From assembly GCF_018812025.1 (NCBI RefSeq), contig NC_063066.1, positions 4,264,382-4,328,381 on the forward strand: DNA of 64,000 nucleotides. Direction: 5' to 3'. This DNA comes from Megalobrama amblycephala. Its lineage: Eukaryota; Chordata; Actinopteri; Cypriniformes; Xenocyprididae. Shown here piece by piece: positions 1-28,722 of the stretch. The notes below the pieces were generated by a model, which was not told the DNA's origin, searched no databases, and saw only the letters and a list, made by a program, of their open reading frames with translations. The number at the start of each line of letters is the position of its first letter. Positions within the stretch are counted from its first letter, which is position 1. The translations under genes were made by a program, and so were the position numbers.

Positions 1-89
1 GAAATAAAATAATCGTTCATTAATCGTAATCGAGGTAAAATGTTCAATTAATCGAGGTTTTGGTTTTAGGCCATAATCGTCCAGCCCTA
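1..89. mobile_element. right end of a hAT-like non-autonomous element (cut by window edge)
   Basis: The AT-rich sequence with repeated taatcg motifs ends in CAGCCCTA, the terminal inverted repeat end shared by the hAT-like elements at 8,255, 20,342, 23,875 and 24,901. The left end lies outside the window. Confidence 0.55.
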
Positions 90-560
90 TATAGAATAAC
101 ACAAGATGTGACACTCGTATTGTTTTGAATGGGAGAAAGTGTAACGCGCAATATGGCGGAATAAGTCCCGCCTTCTAAATAAGAGCCAATCGCCGACTGG
201 TAAAGTCATCGCGTCACTTCAGCGGCCGTTAGAATCACCGGTTTCTATAGAAACAGTCAGACTCGCGCCTCCGAAGAGACGCGCATTTAGGTCTGCGCAT
301 GCGCATTAGCTTGATCCAGCCTGAAGAATACAGTTTTTTTGTCATGATTCGAGCGTTTAGAAACTAAATTTATGAGCCGGTTGTTGTTAGATTTCATTGG
401 TGATTTAAAATATGAAATTTAATCGTAAGGTTGGTGAACCGTTTTGGAGAATTTGATGTTTCCCCATTCAAAGAGATTGCATGATGCCCAGGATGCCCGA
501 GAGGCGTTTCAAAGATGGCCGCCGAGTGAAATGACTTGTCTTAAAGGGACTTTGATTTAA
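90..560. repeat. dispersed repeat, copy A (second copy at 59,300-59,755)
   Basis: About 460 bp that recurs in the same orientation near 59,300, with shared blocks such as gtgacactcgtattgttttg and aatatggcggaataagtccc. Divergence is modest. The right side runs into ttaaagggactttgatttaaccc (in two pieces: TTAA at 541, then AGGGACTTTG), an uninterrupted version of a site that carries an insertion in the second copy. Confidence 0.75.
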
Positions 561-810
561 CCCATCCAAGTTAGAGTACACACATTAGGAGTAGTGAGTA
601 GTGAACACACACCACTGAACACACACCCGAAGCAGTGGACAGTCATTTTGCTGTGGCGCCCAGGGAGTGATTGGGGGTTGCTCAAGGGCAGCTCAGTCAT
701 TTATATTAAATACTCATATTAAATTTCACAGGGAGATGCCGGAGAGGGACCACGGCACAGACTGGACAGATCCCAGATGAAGGCGTTTCTAAAACTGTGC
801 TTGCACTTAC

Positions 811-16798
<15,988 letters not shown>

Positions 16799-17321
16799 CT
16801 GCACAGAGATGGCGAGAACAAGGTCACGTTGGCTGGCCGACTAGTCACCTCCCTGTACAAACACGCTATCATGGGTGGGGCGCGGACTCGAACATCAAAC
16901 TCCGGACAACAAGAACAAAACAAGCTGAAAATTGGAGCGGGACCTCTCCCATCACGGAAGAGAACGTTCTTATCATGTGTGAGTGTAGAGATGAGGAGAG
17001 CGTACGCAAGTAGAGCGACTGTCACGTGCAAAGATCGTCAGATGCGGCACGCCGATTCTGATGATGGTAGCAGGTGGCTGCCATCAACATGCAAATGCAG
17101 TCACAAACCATACTGTCACAGCGCACAAGCTGTTAATGCTGTAAAGGGGATAAAAAAATCTACGACTGGATCTGATTAGCGTTCAGTATGTTTAGAAATG
17201 CACACAATCTGAACGTGATTTGTGAAGACAGCTGACGTCTTCATGACAACAGCAGCTGGTCTCACATCATTTTAATTGCAACTACATAAAGAAGAATTTC
17301 ACAATAGTGAACAAGGCTCAC

Positions 17322-17456
17322 CTTGTTGTACAAACTCCCAGAAGTTCACTTTATCTCCTGCTCCACTCACTAGTAGTAAAGGAAATATTCATCTATGGTT
17401 GCTTCAGGTTGTGGCAGAAGATGAGCCTGTAGTTCCTCATTGACGGACCGCAAATC
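17322..17456 (-). pseudogene. exon-like segment in fam13b intron 1, frame-broken if coding
   Basis: On the minus strand a segment bounded by cctgaacag| and CAACAAG|gtgagcc reads DLRSVNEELQAH...EATIDEYFL in one frame. A stop follows, and SGAGDKVNFWEFVQQ then reads in a shifted frame. The two halves look protein-like, the second vaguely like an EF-hand loop, but I do not recognise a parent gene. It could be an alternative non-coding 5' exon of fam13b, a gene relic, or chance. Confidence 0.25.
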
Positions 17457-17825
17457 CTGTTCAGGACGTTAGTGGTTAAGCTAGAGGAAATAAAACACAC
17501 AAGAAAACAGCAGCATCAGCAAATGCATTAAAACGGAAATAATCCTTCTGATTAATATTAGCTGGGCCAAATTTACAAACCACTTATTCAGTTAGTGGAC
17601 ATCTGCGGTCTGAAAAACATATCTGGCGAACTTTAAATCTCAATTAGGAAGAAAAACAGCGAGCAATCTGCTCACCCCGCTGCATATGGCATCACATGAA
17701 CAGCATTTAATACTAAGTGGAATTTTAATCCAAACAAGGTTTCCAATCATGCTACTGAGAGCCTTGATGCTTCACTTTCATTTTTTCTTGAAAATGGAAT
17801 GTTAATGAACGTTCCAAGCACTTCC

Positions 17826-18830
17826 AAGGAGGTAACGGATTCCAAGTAACATAATTAGATTACTTTTTCAAGTAACAAATAATGCATTACTCTTCAATTT
17901 ACAACAAAATATCGGAGTTACCTTTTCAAATAGGTAACGCAAGTTTGCTTTCCCATTTACTGTCCCCATGTTGAGAGGAATCGTGAGTAAGTGCAGAGGC
18001 GTTGTGCGCGCTGTGTGAACATGATCTTACTGTAGTTCTGGACCAGTGGTTCCCAAACCTGTCCTGGAGGACCCCCAGCACTGCACATTTTGTATGACAC
18101 ACCTACTTAAGGTCTTGCTTGGAATCTCTACTAATGAGCTGATGAGTTGAATCAGGTGTGTTAGATGAGAGAGACATCCAAAATGTGCAGTGCTGAGGGT
18201 CCTCCAGGACAGGTTTGGGAACCACTGATCTGGACTAAATGTGAGCAGGCATTTACGCATCTCATTTGCACAAAAACAGATTCAGTATTCCTCAAAATTA
18301 ATAAAAATTGTGAAATGCAAACCTGCAATAATTAAATTTTATATAATTTAAATATACTTTATGTATTTAATCTCATTTTATTCACCTTTGATGATCCAAT
18401 TTAGCCGCACTAATAAGCAAAAATGACTTTAGTTAAACATCACTTTTGTGTTTCTTTTTTGTTGAAGAAAAAGTGTTGAACTTTTTCTCCTGTGATCCTG
18501 AATGTCAGCATAGCTGAAAGGTTTGTTTGAGCTGCACCGTCTACTTTACAGACGTGAATTTGCATTTCCTTCAGCCTGAGGCGTATTTGTTTAATTTTGA
18601 AAGGGCCTTACATTTGCCAAAAAATATTATTTTTTTGTTATTAAAAACAAACAAGCCCAGCCCAGGTGAGAAAAAGTAACGCAAAAGTAATGTAACGTAT
18701 TACTTTCCATAAAAAGTAACTAAGTAACGCAATTTGTTACTTTTTTATTTTAGGGAGTAATGCAACATTGTAGAAAAATTACTAAAATTACTTTTAAAAG
18801 CAACTTTCCTCAAAACTGGTTCTATGAGTA
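17826..18830. mobile_element. diverged element with gtaacg-rich ends and nested MITE
   Basis: The ends are rich in aagtaac/gttactt (gaggtaacggattccaagta on the left; aagtaactaagtaacgcaat near the right). A related copy lies at 32,110-33,720. Boundaries are approximate. Confidence 0.45.
18036..18236. mobile_element. palindromic MITE
   Basis: ccagtggttcccaaacctgt and acaggtttgggaaccactg are inverted, and the hairpin extends through cctggaggaccc/gggtcctccagg. About 200 bp, nested in the 17,826-18,830 repeat. Confidence 0.85.
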
Positions 18831-18859
18831 TAAACCAGGAAATAAAAATTCCAAAAATA

Positions 18860-19275
18860 TCCCAAACTGTTTAAAAGTTTGGGGTTGGTAAGACTTTTTA
18901 AAAAATGTTTTTGAACAAAGTCTGACCAAGGCAGCATTTATTTGGTCAAAAATACAGAAAAAATATAAATACTGCGAAATATAACCGTTTCCTATTTCAA
19001 TATATTATTACTCCAGTCTTCAGTGTCACATGATCCTTCAGAAATCATTCTAATATGCTGATTTGCTGCTCAAGAAACATTTCTTATTATCAATGTTGAA
19101 AACAGTTGTGCTGCTTAATATTTTTGGAAACCATGATAAATTTTTTTCAGGATTCTTTGATGAACAGAAAGTTCAAAAGAACAGTATTTGATATAGAAAT
19201 ATTTTGTAATTATTATAAAAAAAAGTCACTTTTTCTGAATAAAAGTATTAATTTAATAAAAAAACAAACAAACAA
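18860..19275. mobile_element. partial fold-back element
   Basis: Carries aaagtttggggttggtaaga and the block tcacatgatccttcagaaat shared with 49,753-50,676. The second arm is missing. Confidence 0.6.
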
Positions 19276-20341
19276 ACTTTTGATTAGTAGTTTACCTCAA
19301 CCCAGTCTACACAAAGTCTTCCAGGATGAACCCTCTGAAATGTATCCACCCTGTTACAGTTCATTAGATCTACTCCATTACCTGTACTATCACTTACACA
19401 AATGACTTTTTGAGATGTTAAGAGCATTTTCACTGTGCCAAATTACAGACCTCTTTACCACTTTAGACACGACTAGCTGCCCGACACCAGGCATGTGGAA
19501 CAGGAACAAAATGTCCCGAAAACGAATGATGTGTGAATCAAGCCCTAACAGCAGATGTCTTAGTTTGCAGACAATTGAGACTAGATGTTCTTCTAATCCC
19601 ACATATCACGCATGATGACCTTTCGCTCACAATGTTCACCATTGTTGGAGAAGCTAAACGTGGTTCAGCACTTAGACTGTTAGCAGAGAGCACAGTATGA
19701 CCTTGGCTCAGTCCTCAGAGCTCTGGAGAACACATAAAGAAACGATGCTGGAATTTTCTGCAGGCAAATCTCTCCGCATCTCCCTGGTGACATGATGTTT
19801 GCAAAGCTTAGTTGTCTCACTATGGTTACTGCTTACTTGGCGTCACAGGGAGAGTTTGTAGACCCAGTATGCCATAGATACACAAAGAGCGACTTCAAAC
19901 ATTCTAGAACATTCCCTAAAACAATAGCGTCCTGAAGATGACCTAACAAGGAGATTATCTGCCCACTTACAGCACAAAGGTCAAATCTCAAATGGCAATG
20001 ATTAATTAATAACTGGATATCTTTATAAAAGATATGCAATTAGGAGGATCACAAGGTTAAAATAAAACTAGATCCAAGCATTCTCCCTGTAATTGAGGCA
20101 AAGCACTTTATTGTAGATGGTACCTGGCAATCAGTGGTACTGGACTGAATGCAATCATTCAAATTCTGATATATAACTCTTTATGGCACTAGCAGTAAAA
20201 ACCCTTGATAGCTAATTTTACAATATTGCAAGGTAACTCTGCATTGAAATTCTAGTTGTTATTTGAATGCAATTCAACCTTAAACTACATAAAACTCCTT
20301 TTAAACTTGTTTTGAACCAGCAGTGATAATTTTATTGAAAT

Positions 20342-20639
20342 TAGGGCTGCAAGATTATGACAAAAATCATAATTGTCGATTATTTCCTTGAAATTGTATT
20401 TGTCATTATTAATTATGATTATGACAATTACATTGGATGATGTTTTGAATAGCTTTATACCATTGTTTGAAGCAAATGCATGCCATATTTTTATGTAAAA
20501 ATAAAACAAGCTGAAAACACTCTTCCTAAATATTTTTTATTGCTTTTCTATAGCATTAAGTATCAAATGTCAACTATGCATTGGTTTATTTTTTTCTTTA
20601 AATAATAATAATAATAATAATAAAGTAAAACATATACAT

Positions 20640-20672
<33 letters not shown>

Positions 20673-22693
20673 GGAGCTTTTGCACCATATTAGGGGCTTT
20701 CGCACCGGAGGAACTTTTTCATAGTTCCTAGAACTATTGGCCAGAGTACCCAGATTTTGGCATGTTTAGTTCTAGGAACTCCTTTGGGGGAAATAAATTA
20801 GCTCCTACTTCAGAAGGGGCTTTTGCACCGAATAGTTCTAGGAACTCAGTAATAAGAAATAGCCACTAGGATAGTTCCCCAGGAACTAATTTCTCCCCCG
20901 GGCCATGTTATTGGTTGCATTTGCACTGGGAATAGGAACTCTGAAGCGGCGTCTTTAAGTGCGGCATTTACAAACGCTAAAAAAACGGTGGATGAATAAT
21001 GCCGTGATCGCCGCTATGTTTGTAGTGTGTCGTAGATTTGGTGATAACGGAGATGGATTTACACAATCTATGTGACTGAAAGAGCAAAAAGTGAGGCTAA
21101 GAGACAAAATCTCCTGACATCTTTCAGTATTTCCAAGGCAGAAAAAAAGAACAACACTGCAGACAACAGGTAAATGCTGTTATCACTGTTTTCCATGTTT
21201 GTGAAGTAAATGTTTACACTGCTTTTTAAAAAAGCCGGGTGCCGGTGTTTGACAAATCAACGTACACTTACGTCACTGATAGTTCCTATAGTGCTGGTTT
21301 AGACCCTACTCTGAAGTAGGAGCTAATTTAGTTCCCTCAAAAGGAGTTCCTAGAACTAAAATCGTTCCTAGTTCCTGCAGTGTGAACACGGCAAAATCTG
21401 GGTACTTCAGTCAATAGTTCTAGGAATTATGAAAAGGTTCCTCCATTGCGAAAGCCCCTAGAGTAGGGTCTTACCCAGCACTATAGGAACTATCAGTGAT
21501 GTAAGTGTACGTTGATTTGTCAAACGCATGTCAAACACCGACACACGGCATTTTTAAAAAGCCGTGTAAACATATTTACTTCACGAACATTGAAAACAGC
21601 AATAACGTCATTTACCTGTTGTCTGCAGGGTTGTGTTCTTTTCTCAGCCTCGATGATATGTATTACTGAAAGGAGAGATTTTGTCTCTTAGCCCCACTTT
21701 TTGTTCTTTCAGTCGCGTAAATTATGCATTTCCATCTCCGTTATCACGTAACCCACAACACACAACAAACATAGCTCTGATCACGGCATCCTCCATCCAC
21801 CATTTTTTTAGCATTTGTAAATGCCGTGCTTAAAGATGCCGTCCTCGGCCGCTTCAGAGTTCCTATTTCCGGTGTGAATGCAACCAGGAACATGGCCCAG
21901 GGGAGAAATCAGTTCTTGGGGAACTATCCTAGTGGCGATTTCCTATAACTGAGTTCCTAGAACTATTCGGTGCGAAAGCCCCTATTGTTCTAGGAACTTA
22001 GTTCTAGGAAATAGCCACCAGGGTGGTTCCTAGAGAACTGATGTTCTCCTAGGGCCATTTTCCTGGTTGCACTCGCACCACGAGTAGGAGCTCTGAAGTG
22101 TAAACAGTGCTTGTTTTGACTTTTATTTTGATGGCTTGTGTTCTCTGTCTTCATTTGTTTACGATCTGTTTAACTGTCCTGTCTAATACATTATTATACA
22201 AAAAGTAGTATATGAAAAAGTACTTTACCGTGTGATTGACGCCCAATGTCGCTAGTTAAGCAGAAATGCATAATTATACATAATTACATAATTATGTTTC
22301 CTTTCACATGGTCCTTGCTGGATTTTCTTAGCGCAAGTTTGAGAGATCCATTTATCACCGTTTTCCATGTTTGTAGAGTTAGTTCATGAAGTAAATATAT
22401 AGGCTGTGTACATAGCTTTTTAAAAATGGCGGGTGCTGGTGTTTTGTGTTTATTCGACCAATCAGCGTACACTTGTGTCACGTGTAGTTCCTTTTGTGTC
22501 GAGTTAGACCTTTTGCACTCTGAAGTAGTCGTAATTCGTCTCTCACAACGTAACATGCTCTAAACACACCTCTTAAGCACAGAGAATAATGTAAGTGGAT
22601 ATTTTTGTTGTAATCGCACCTTTGGATGAATACGAAATCATGGCATCTATAATCATAATCGCGATTAGAAATTCGATTAATTGTGCAGCCCTA
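20342..22693. mobile_element. composite hAT-like element carrying a long palindrome
   Basis: The outer ends TAGGGCTGCAAG and TGCAGCCCTA are flanked by ATTGAAAT (20,334-20,341) and ACTGAAAT (22,694-22,701), 7 of 8 bases alike. Inside lie (TAA)n tracts (20,604-20,672) and a different palindromic element whose ends read GGGGCTTTCGCACC. No transposase is visible. Confidence 0.78.
20815..21984. mobile_element. ~1.17 kb palindromic element nested in hAT-like element
   Basis: It starts aggggcttttgcaccgaata and ends tattcggtgcgaaagcccct. Arms stay inverted copies through gcggcgtctttaagtgcggc (left) and gatgccgtcctcggccgctt (right), nearly to the centre. Further partial arms flank it at 20,676-20,814 and 21,985-22,560. 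A relative is in cxcl14 intron 3. Confidence 0.8.
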
Positions 22694-23874
22694 ACTGAAA
22701 TATTTGCATACTGAATTGCAAATGGTTCTCTTTCTTTCATTTATTTGAATACTGAATCCATTTAGCCATCTATAGACCACTTTAGACTGTAAAGACAGTG
22801 TTGCATTATGTATTGATTCCAGACAGAAAACAACATGCATTGAGTGTCATGACAACATCAGAGCACCTCTGATGCAGCACCAAAACCTAAAACTTAAACT
22901 TGAACACTATTCTACTGCTGTCTTCACAAATGAACATACAATATGGTGTTGAAAAGGTCTCAGTGGCATGGATGATTCAGTTTTTCAGAGTGTGTCTTGT
23001 GTAATTATCAGAATCAGGTTTCAGTTTTGAAATGCGTCAGCAGGAGAAAGTAACTTAATATTAAGAAGCATAACAGGATAAACGCACAAATGACAAAAAA
23101 CCCTGAGGCGATATGTCACAAAGTGCATGGGTCAAATCACGGATTGCATATAAGAAAAAGAAAGTTTCCCACCTTGTGCAGAAGCTGGATGGAGAGTCGT
23201 CATGTGACTTCAAAAACGCCATGTCGTTTTCAAGAATAAATCCTATCAAGCCTGACCATCACAGATAAGATCTGATCCACAAATAAATAAATACATAAAT
23301 AAATCAGGACACGTATAAATTATTCATAAATAACCAGCTGGCCACACAACTGATGAGTCCTGACACTTAAAAGAACAACTTGAGCTTGTCTTTGACATTG
23401 ACATTATTGATTAAGAGTCCTAGCTAGATATGCAGGGAATGGAAATTTCCAGAAGGTTATACTAAACCACTGGATGTTCAAGCGTGAAGTAAAAAGGCAG
23501 TCTAGCAGTGTGGTGGTCCATGGCAACACTGAACGCTGCCCTAATCATTAGGATGGAAATAAGGGAAACTGCAAACTTAGCTGATCAGCTGACAACGTAC
23601 TAAAGGGACTCAGTAAAGAGAGGTCAGAGATTAGAGATTAACTGCTTAAGACAACAACTTCATTAAGCCTATGTCTGTCTTTGCTTGTGACCTAAAAGAC
23701 AGCGACATAGAGATGCAAAATAAATTCAGCAGTATTTATAGCATACAAAAGCAGTCAGTAGCCACTTTCACACTGTGCAAATTATGGTACATTTGTTGGA
23801 TTGACTTTTCCATTAAATACACCATGTTTGCTGTTAACGCAATCAACGGCTTTTCTGGCGGCTTTCCAAAATAC

Positions 23875-26692
23875 TAGGGCTGGGTATTGATACAGATGAG
23901 CTGATTCGATTTGATTCACAAGATCTTGATTCAATTCTCGGTTTCCGATTCGATACATTGTATTCAATGATTCAATTTTCACTGGCCCCACCAAATTTAA
24001 CAATTCTTGATTCCAATTTCGACACACAGCTAAAACTACAATCTAACTAATACAAATCTCAAAGATTATTAAAGACAAGTAAACAGTCATTAATAAAAAA
24101 GAACAAAGATACAAATGGCTTTAAGGTTTTTCAGTTTGGTCTAACAGTCTAACAGTAGTTTTCAGGTACAGAAATTGAATAAAGTAATCAAATGTAAAAT
24201 TACACTGCATATAATTTTCACTGTACAAATTAAACAAAGGTTAATCCTTATTAAAGTTACAAAAAAGTTATTCAGTGCAGAGAGTGATTCTTTGTCATTT
24301 GTTTTGTAGTTTGATTAACATTAAGTTAAAAACACAGACTGCAGCAGGAATATTAGGCTGCTGTCACTTTAAGAGCTGCACGGATCCAATATACTGATGC
24401 ACATGTTGTCTTTCTCTACTGTTTACGTTCACTTAAGCCATAACCGACTGTTTACTAGGATACTCACTAATGTGGGGATTTTCAGATACGCTTGTGTGAA
24501 TTTATCAGTTTAATCGCAAGGAGACGTGAGAGAACCTCTTTTGCTAGTTTAACGGCGGAAATAATGGTCGGCGCACCAGGCACATGGTCCAAAAGGTTTG
24601 TACCTAGTCTCTTAATGAGTCATTTGTGTCTTTTGGGCGTAACATGCAATAAACCAATCAGAATGTCATCTCTCATTCCCTTTAAAGGCCAGATGTGCTT
24701 GCACCATGGCAGATTTGCTATTTGCATGGTGGAATTTGCAAATGGAAAGACTGTACGCTTCTCCAGAGAGGAATCCTTTTATTTTTAATATTTAAAAATG
24801 TTTGTGTGCTGCTGCACATCCCTGTGCACGTTGCGTACCCACCTATAGGTGCATATTACTAACGTGTCCTTTAAATAACAAAAAATAGTGTGGCATTGAC
24901 TAGGGCTGTGCTCAGAATATCGATACAACGATACATCGTCATGAACTCCTGACGATGCGCGTATCGATACAGCAGCTGCCGTATCGAGTCTGTCTTGCTT
25001 TTAAATCTAGCCAATCACGTGATGTCAATTGACGCTAGCAAGCAATGCAAGCATACATTCACGTTTCTGTGAGCTTTCATTCGTAAATAATCAGCTGTTT
25101 TGTCGCGAATGTGAACAGGAAATGCGCTCTCGAACGGAGAAACACGCAATCTCCAAATCATCGATCAAAGCGTGCTAACGTTTTAGGACAGGTCGATGGT
25201 ATATAAATCATGCCCGAACGTTAGCGTTTGTCAATCAAGCCAAACTGTCCATTTAGAAACCGAGAAAATTGGAGGCCAATCTCTCAGGTTGACGCGCGAG
25301 CTGGCTTGACTTAAGTTTTCGTGAGGATATAGTTTATGGACTGTTTTGATTTCGGTAATTACATCTAGAAAGGTAAAAGCAGTGATGACATATATAATAG
25401 AGATATCTGAAAGCGAAACGAAAGTGATATTGGCCTCGTCCAGTGGGGAGGACGCACGAGAGGAGACCTGCGCATTTAATTGGTATGTGTAGCTATACTG
25501 TAATACTGCATTTACAATGCTTATCAGTGGCATGCACTTTGATCGTGAAAGTGAAAGTGCCCTTTGCGGTCACATCACATCATTTAAATCTTGTTAACAT
25601 TAGTTAATGCACTGTAAACCAGCATGAACAAACAATCAACAACTGTATTTTTTAATAACTAACATTAACAAAGATGAACTAATACAGTATGTATTGCTCA
25701 TGGTTAGTTCATGTTAATACATTATCTGATGTTTAATAAATGAACCTTATTGTTAAGTGTGTATTGTAAACTCATGTAGCCCATATTTTGTAGACCACGT
25801 TAATAAAAACGTATGTTGTTCTAGAACATATTTTGAGTTGATATCCAAAAAAATCATTTTTACAGATGGAAAAAAAACAGGCAGTATAGACATTATTATA
25901 ATATTATAGCCGATATAATTAACCAACTTAGTTTTCTTACAGTCAACTTACTGTTGCAAGTGAAATTAGTCATTGAGCTTTGTTGATATGCTTCAGTGTC
26001 ACTATAATTGTCAATTCAGTTACTGAGGGAGTGACTTTAAAAGAAGCTTTTTTGTGACAATTTTTTTATATTTAATTTAAATCATTGGTTTTTTTAATGA
26101 CAAAAACAAAATAGTTTTTCAGTTATCACGACTGTTATAACACTGGTTATTCAATAAACACATATTACTGTTACTAAACTCTGCTCAAAATAAATTTAAA
26201 TTCTAAATTGAACCATATCGTGATACGTATCGTATCGTGGCTTTAGTATCGTGATGCGTATCGTATCGTGACATTGTTGGTGATACACAGCCCTAGCATT
26301 GACTTTAGACCAGGTTTTTGCTGGTCAATGGCGCAGTCGTTTTCAGTTCCTCAAAATAGCAACACGCCAACAATGCATCTGAACACACCTCGTTTTCAGA
26401 CCAGCACGCCCATGGGCGAACAGATGGGCACGAGTGCATTTGCTATTTAAACAACGTGGCGCTGGACGTGAAGATGATAACTGCATTGGGCTGAAACTAG
26501 CAAAAAACACTTGCGTTGCACCTGCCGTCGCACTGCATCAGGTGTATGATAGGGCCCATTATGTTCAAAGTTTGTGTAAATAAATACAGAAAAAAAGATT
26601 GATTTGTGGCTTTTGAGAATCGATATCGAATCAACCACATTTTAAAAAAACGATTAATTGAAAAATTGTTTTGTTTTTTTTGCTCAGCCCTA
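23875..26692. mobile_element. hAT-like element (outer), perfect 8-bp TSD
   Basis: The ends TAGGGCTGGGTATTGAT and GCTCAGCCCTA are flanked by CAAAATAC on both sides (23,867-23,874; 26,693-26,700). It is interrupted by a second hAT-like element at 24,901-26,295. Without the insert it is about 1.4 kb, with no transposase frame. Confidence 0.88.
24901..26295. mobile_element. hAT-like element (inner), perfect 8-bp TSD
   Basis: TAGGGCTGTGCTCAGAATATCG and GATACACAGCCCTA are its ends, flanked by GCATTGAC on both sides (24,893-24,900; 26,296-26,303). It is rich in cgtatcgat motifs near the termini. 1,395 bp without a recognisable transposase. Confidence 0.9.
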
Positions 26693-28617
26693 CAAAATAC
26701 TGGTCAACTCTGAGACGTTAAAAATCAAAAATGAAGAAAACGGTGCAGCGTTTAATGGAGTCACCATCCCGAAGTACCCTTTCAAGGCGAGCAAAAACGC
26801 AGTTAAGAATCTGCCCGTAATTTACCGGTAATTTTCCAAACATAAATATATATGTGTGAAAAACCCTTCTGGAGATGCATAAAATCTTTACATTTCCTGA
26901 AAAACTGTGAGTGGTGCTTACTATTGCTGTCGCAATGCTTGGGTGTTATAGGGGGTTGCAAGGTGTTGATGAGTTTAACTATGTGGTTTGTCAACTGCCA
27001 ATGTCAAGTCAGAAGAGCCCATCTCTAAGCCTCTATGATATTGTGGTCTCTAGATATGACTCTGGTCTCTTCTTCAACGAAGGTTTATGGGATTTTTTTT
27101 TGCCAGTTTCATGAAAACAGGCTGACAAACACACAAGAAAGGATTTTGTGTAGATTTGTTTAACGCAAATGGTTGTCACAGGGATTTCCATTTGAAAAAA
27201 CTTTCTGTTCTCTAAATTTGCAAGTAACATTGAGTAGGAAGACAAATGAGAGTGGACACACCATTGCTTCACAATGTACCACAGTCACAATGACCAGATG
27301 ATCATTACGCAACTACAACTAAAAGCTGAGGTCCATTTGACAAAAATAGGACGCAAGTATCAGGCTAATTTACAAAATGCAAATACTTCCTCAGGATGAA
27401 CGACAAATGATGTAATTGTGCACTTTCTGAAGAACTCACAGCATTGCATTTAGACAAAACTGTGCTTTCTTCCGCTTGAATCTGTTTTCAGTCGTGTAGC
27501 TCTTCTTCATCTACGATTCCAAGCAAAAAGAAGAAATAAGCCATATCCTTAACAAAGCTAACAGGAAGCAAACTGAGACTTTCACTTTCGCTATCTGAAA
27601 AAAAATTCAAAGCAGCTCATCACATGACTGAGCTCACCATAGCAATAATCACTTAGTGCAATGTTCAAGATCTGATTTCAAAAATGATAATTCTGCTACT
27701 CTGTACAGTAAACTTATTATATGGCAATACAAATGAAAGCAGTTAACCGTAATCTAGCTCACAACCCATATGGTGCTCCAACTGCTCTCATGACAGGCGG
27801 TTGGATGAATCTAAAGAGAGTCTGTCACTTCGAGATGAGCCAAGCAGCAGCAGCGCTGAAATCTCCTCAAGGACAGCTGGGTTTAGCTGTAATCTGAACA
27901 AGACACGTTCAGCAGGTTTTAAAGGCCAGGTCACTTATCGCCATATCCACTATTGCTATAGTGGCTAAAAACCCAATGATAGCCATTGGCGATAAGCTAG
28001 TGCCCACTTTTCTGTTTTGGGAAGCTACAAGCAGCCCGGTTTCATGCTGATGTGAACGCAAAGGGTTTGTCTATTCTTTCAGACATCCTGTCCATGGCTC
28101 GTTGGGAGATCTGATGCGTTTGGTTTTGCTTGGCCTTGCTGCACTACAAAACAAGCGGATATCACAACAATCTATATCAACAGGAGGGATAACGGTCAAT
28201 GACTTTGCTCTGTATCACTCACGTACGCCTGGAAAATTTATTTGGCTGACAAGGTCACAATCTAACATTATCTTCATGGCAAACAAAGGATTGCTTATGC
28301 ATTACATTCTTATGCCTTATCCAATTTTTCATGATTACTGGAAAAGGATTTTTAAGAAATTAAAAAGTGTTCGCACTCACAATAGCCATTTGTAGCTGAC
28401 TAAATATATGGGATATACAACATAAACTAGAATTAAACACGACTGTTTCAGGATTTTATGAATCTACATGACCTTTCTAGGCTGTAGCTGGTTATGTAAT
28501 GTTGTAAAATGCACAATAATTGAGAAGTGCTTTGTGTTGAAGGGCAGGCAAAGGCAAAAAATAAATAAATAAAAAATGGGTGTTTACAGGGTTTTCAAAC
28601 TAGGGTGATTTCAGGTT

Positions 28618-28659
28618 GATTGATCTATCTATCTCTATCTATATCTATATCTATATCTA

Positions 28660-28720
<61 letters not shown>

Positions 28721-28722
28721 AT
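28618..28722. repeat. compound TATC/TA/GT microsatellite
   Basis: Runs of tatc, then (TA)n, then (GT)n, in fam13b intron 1. Confidence 0.93.

Noticed and set aside
16868..16905. tRNA T-arm-like string (gttcgagtccgcgcccc on the minus strand)
   Set aside because: The T stem does not pair and no acceptor, D or anticodon arm could be built; at most a tRNA-derived repeat scrap.
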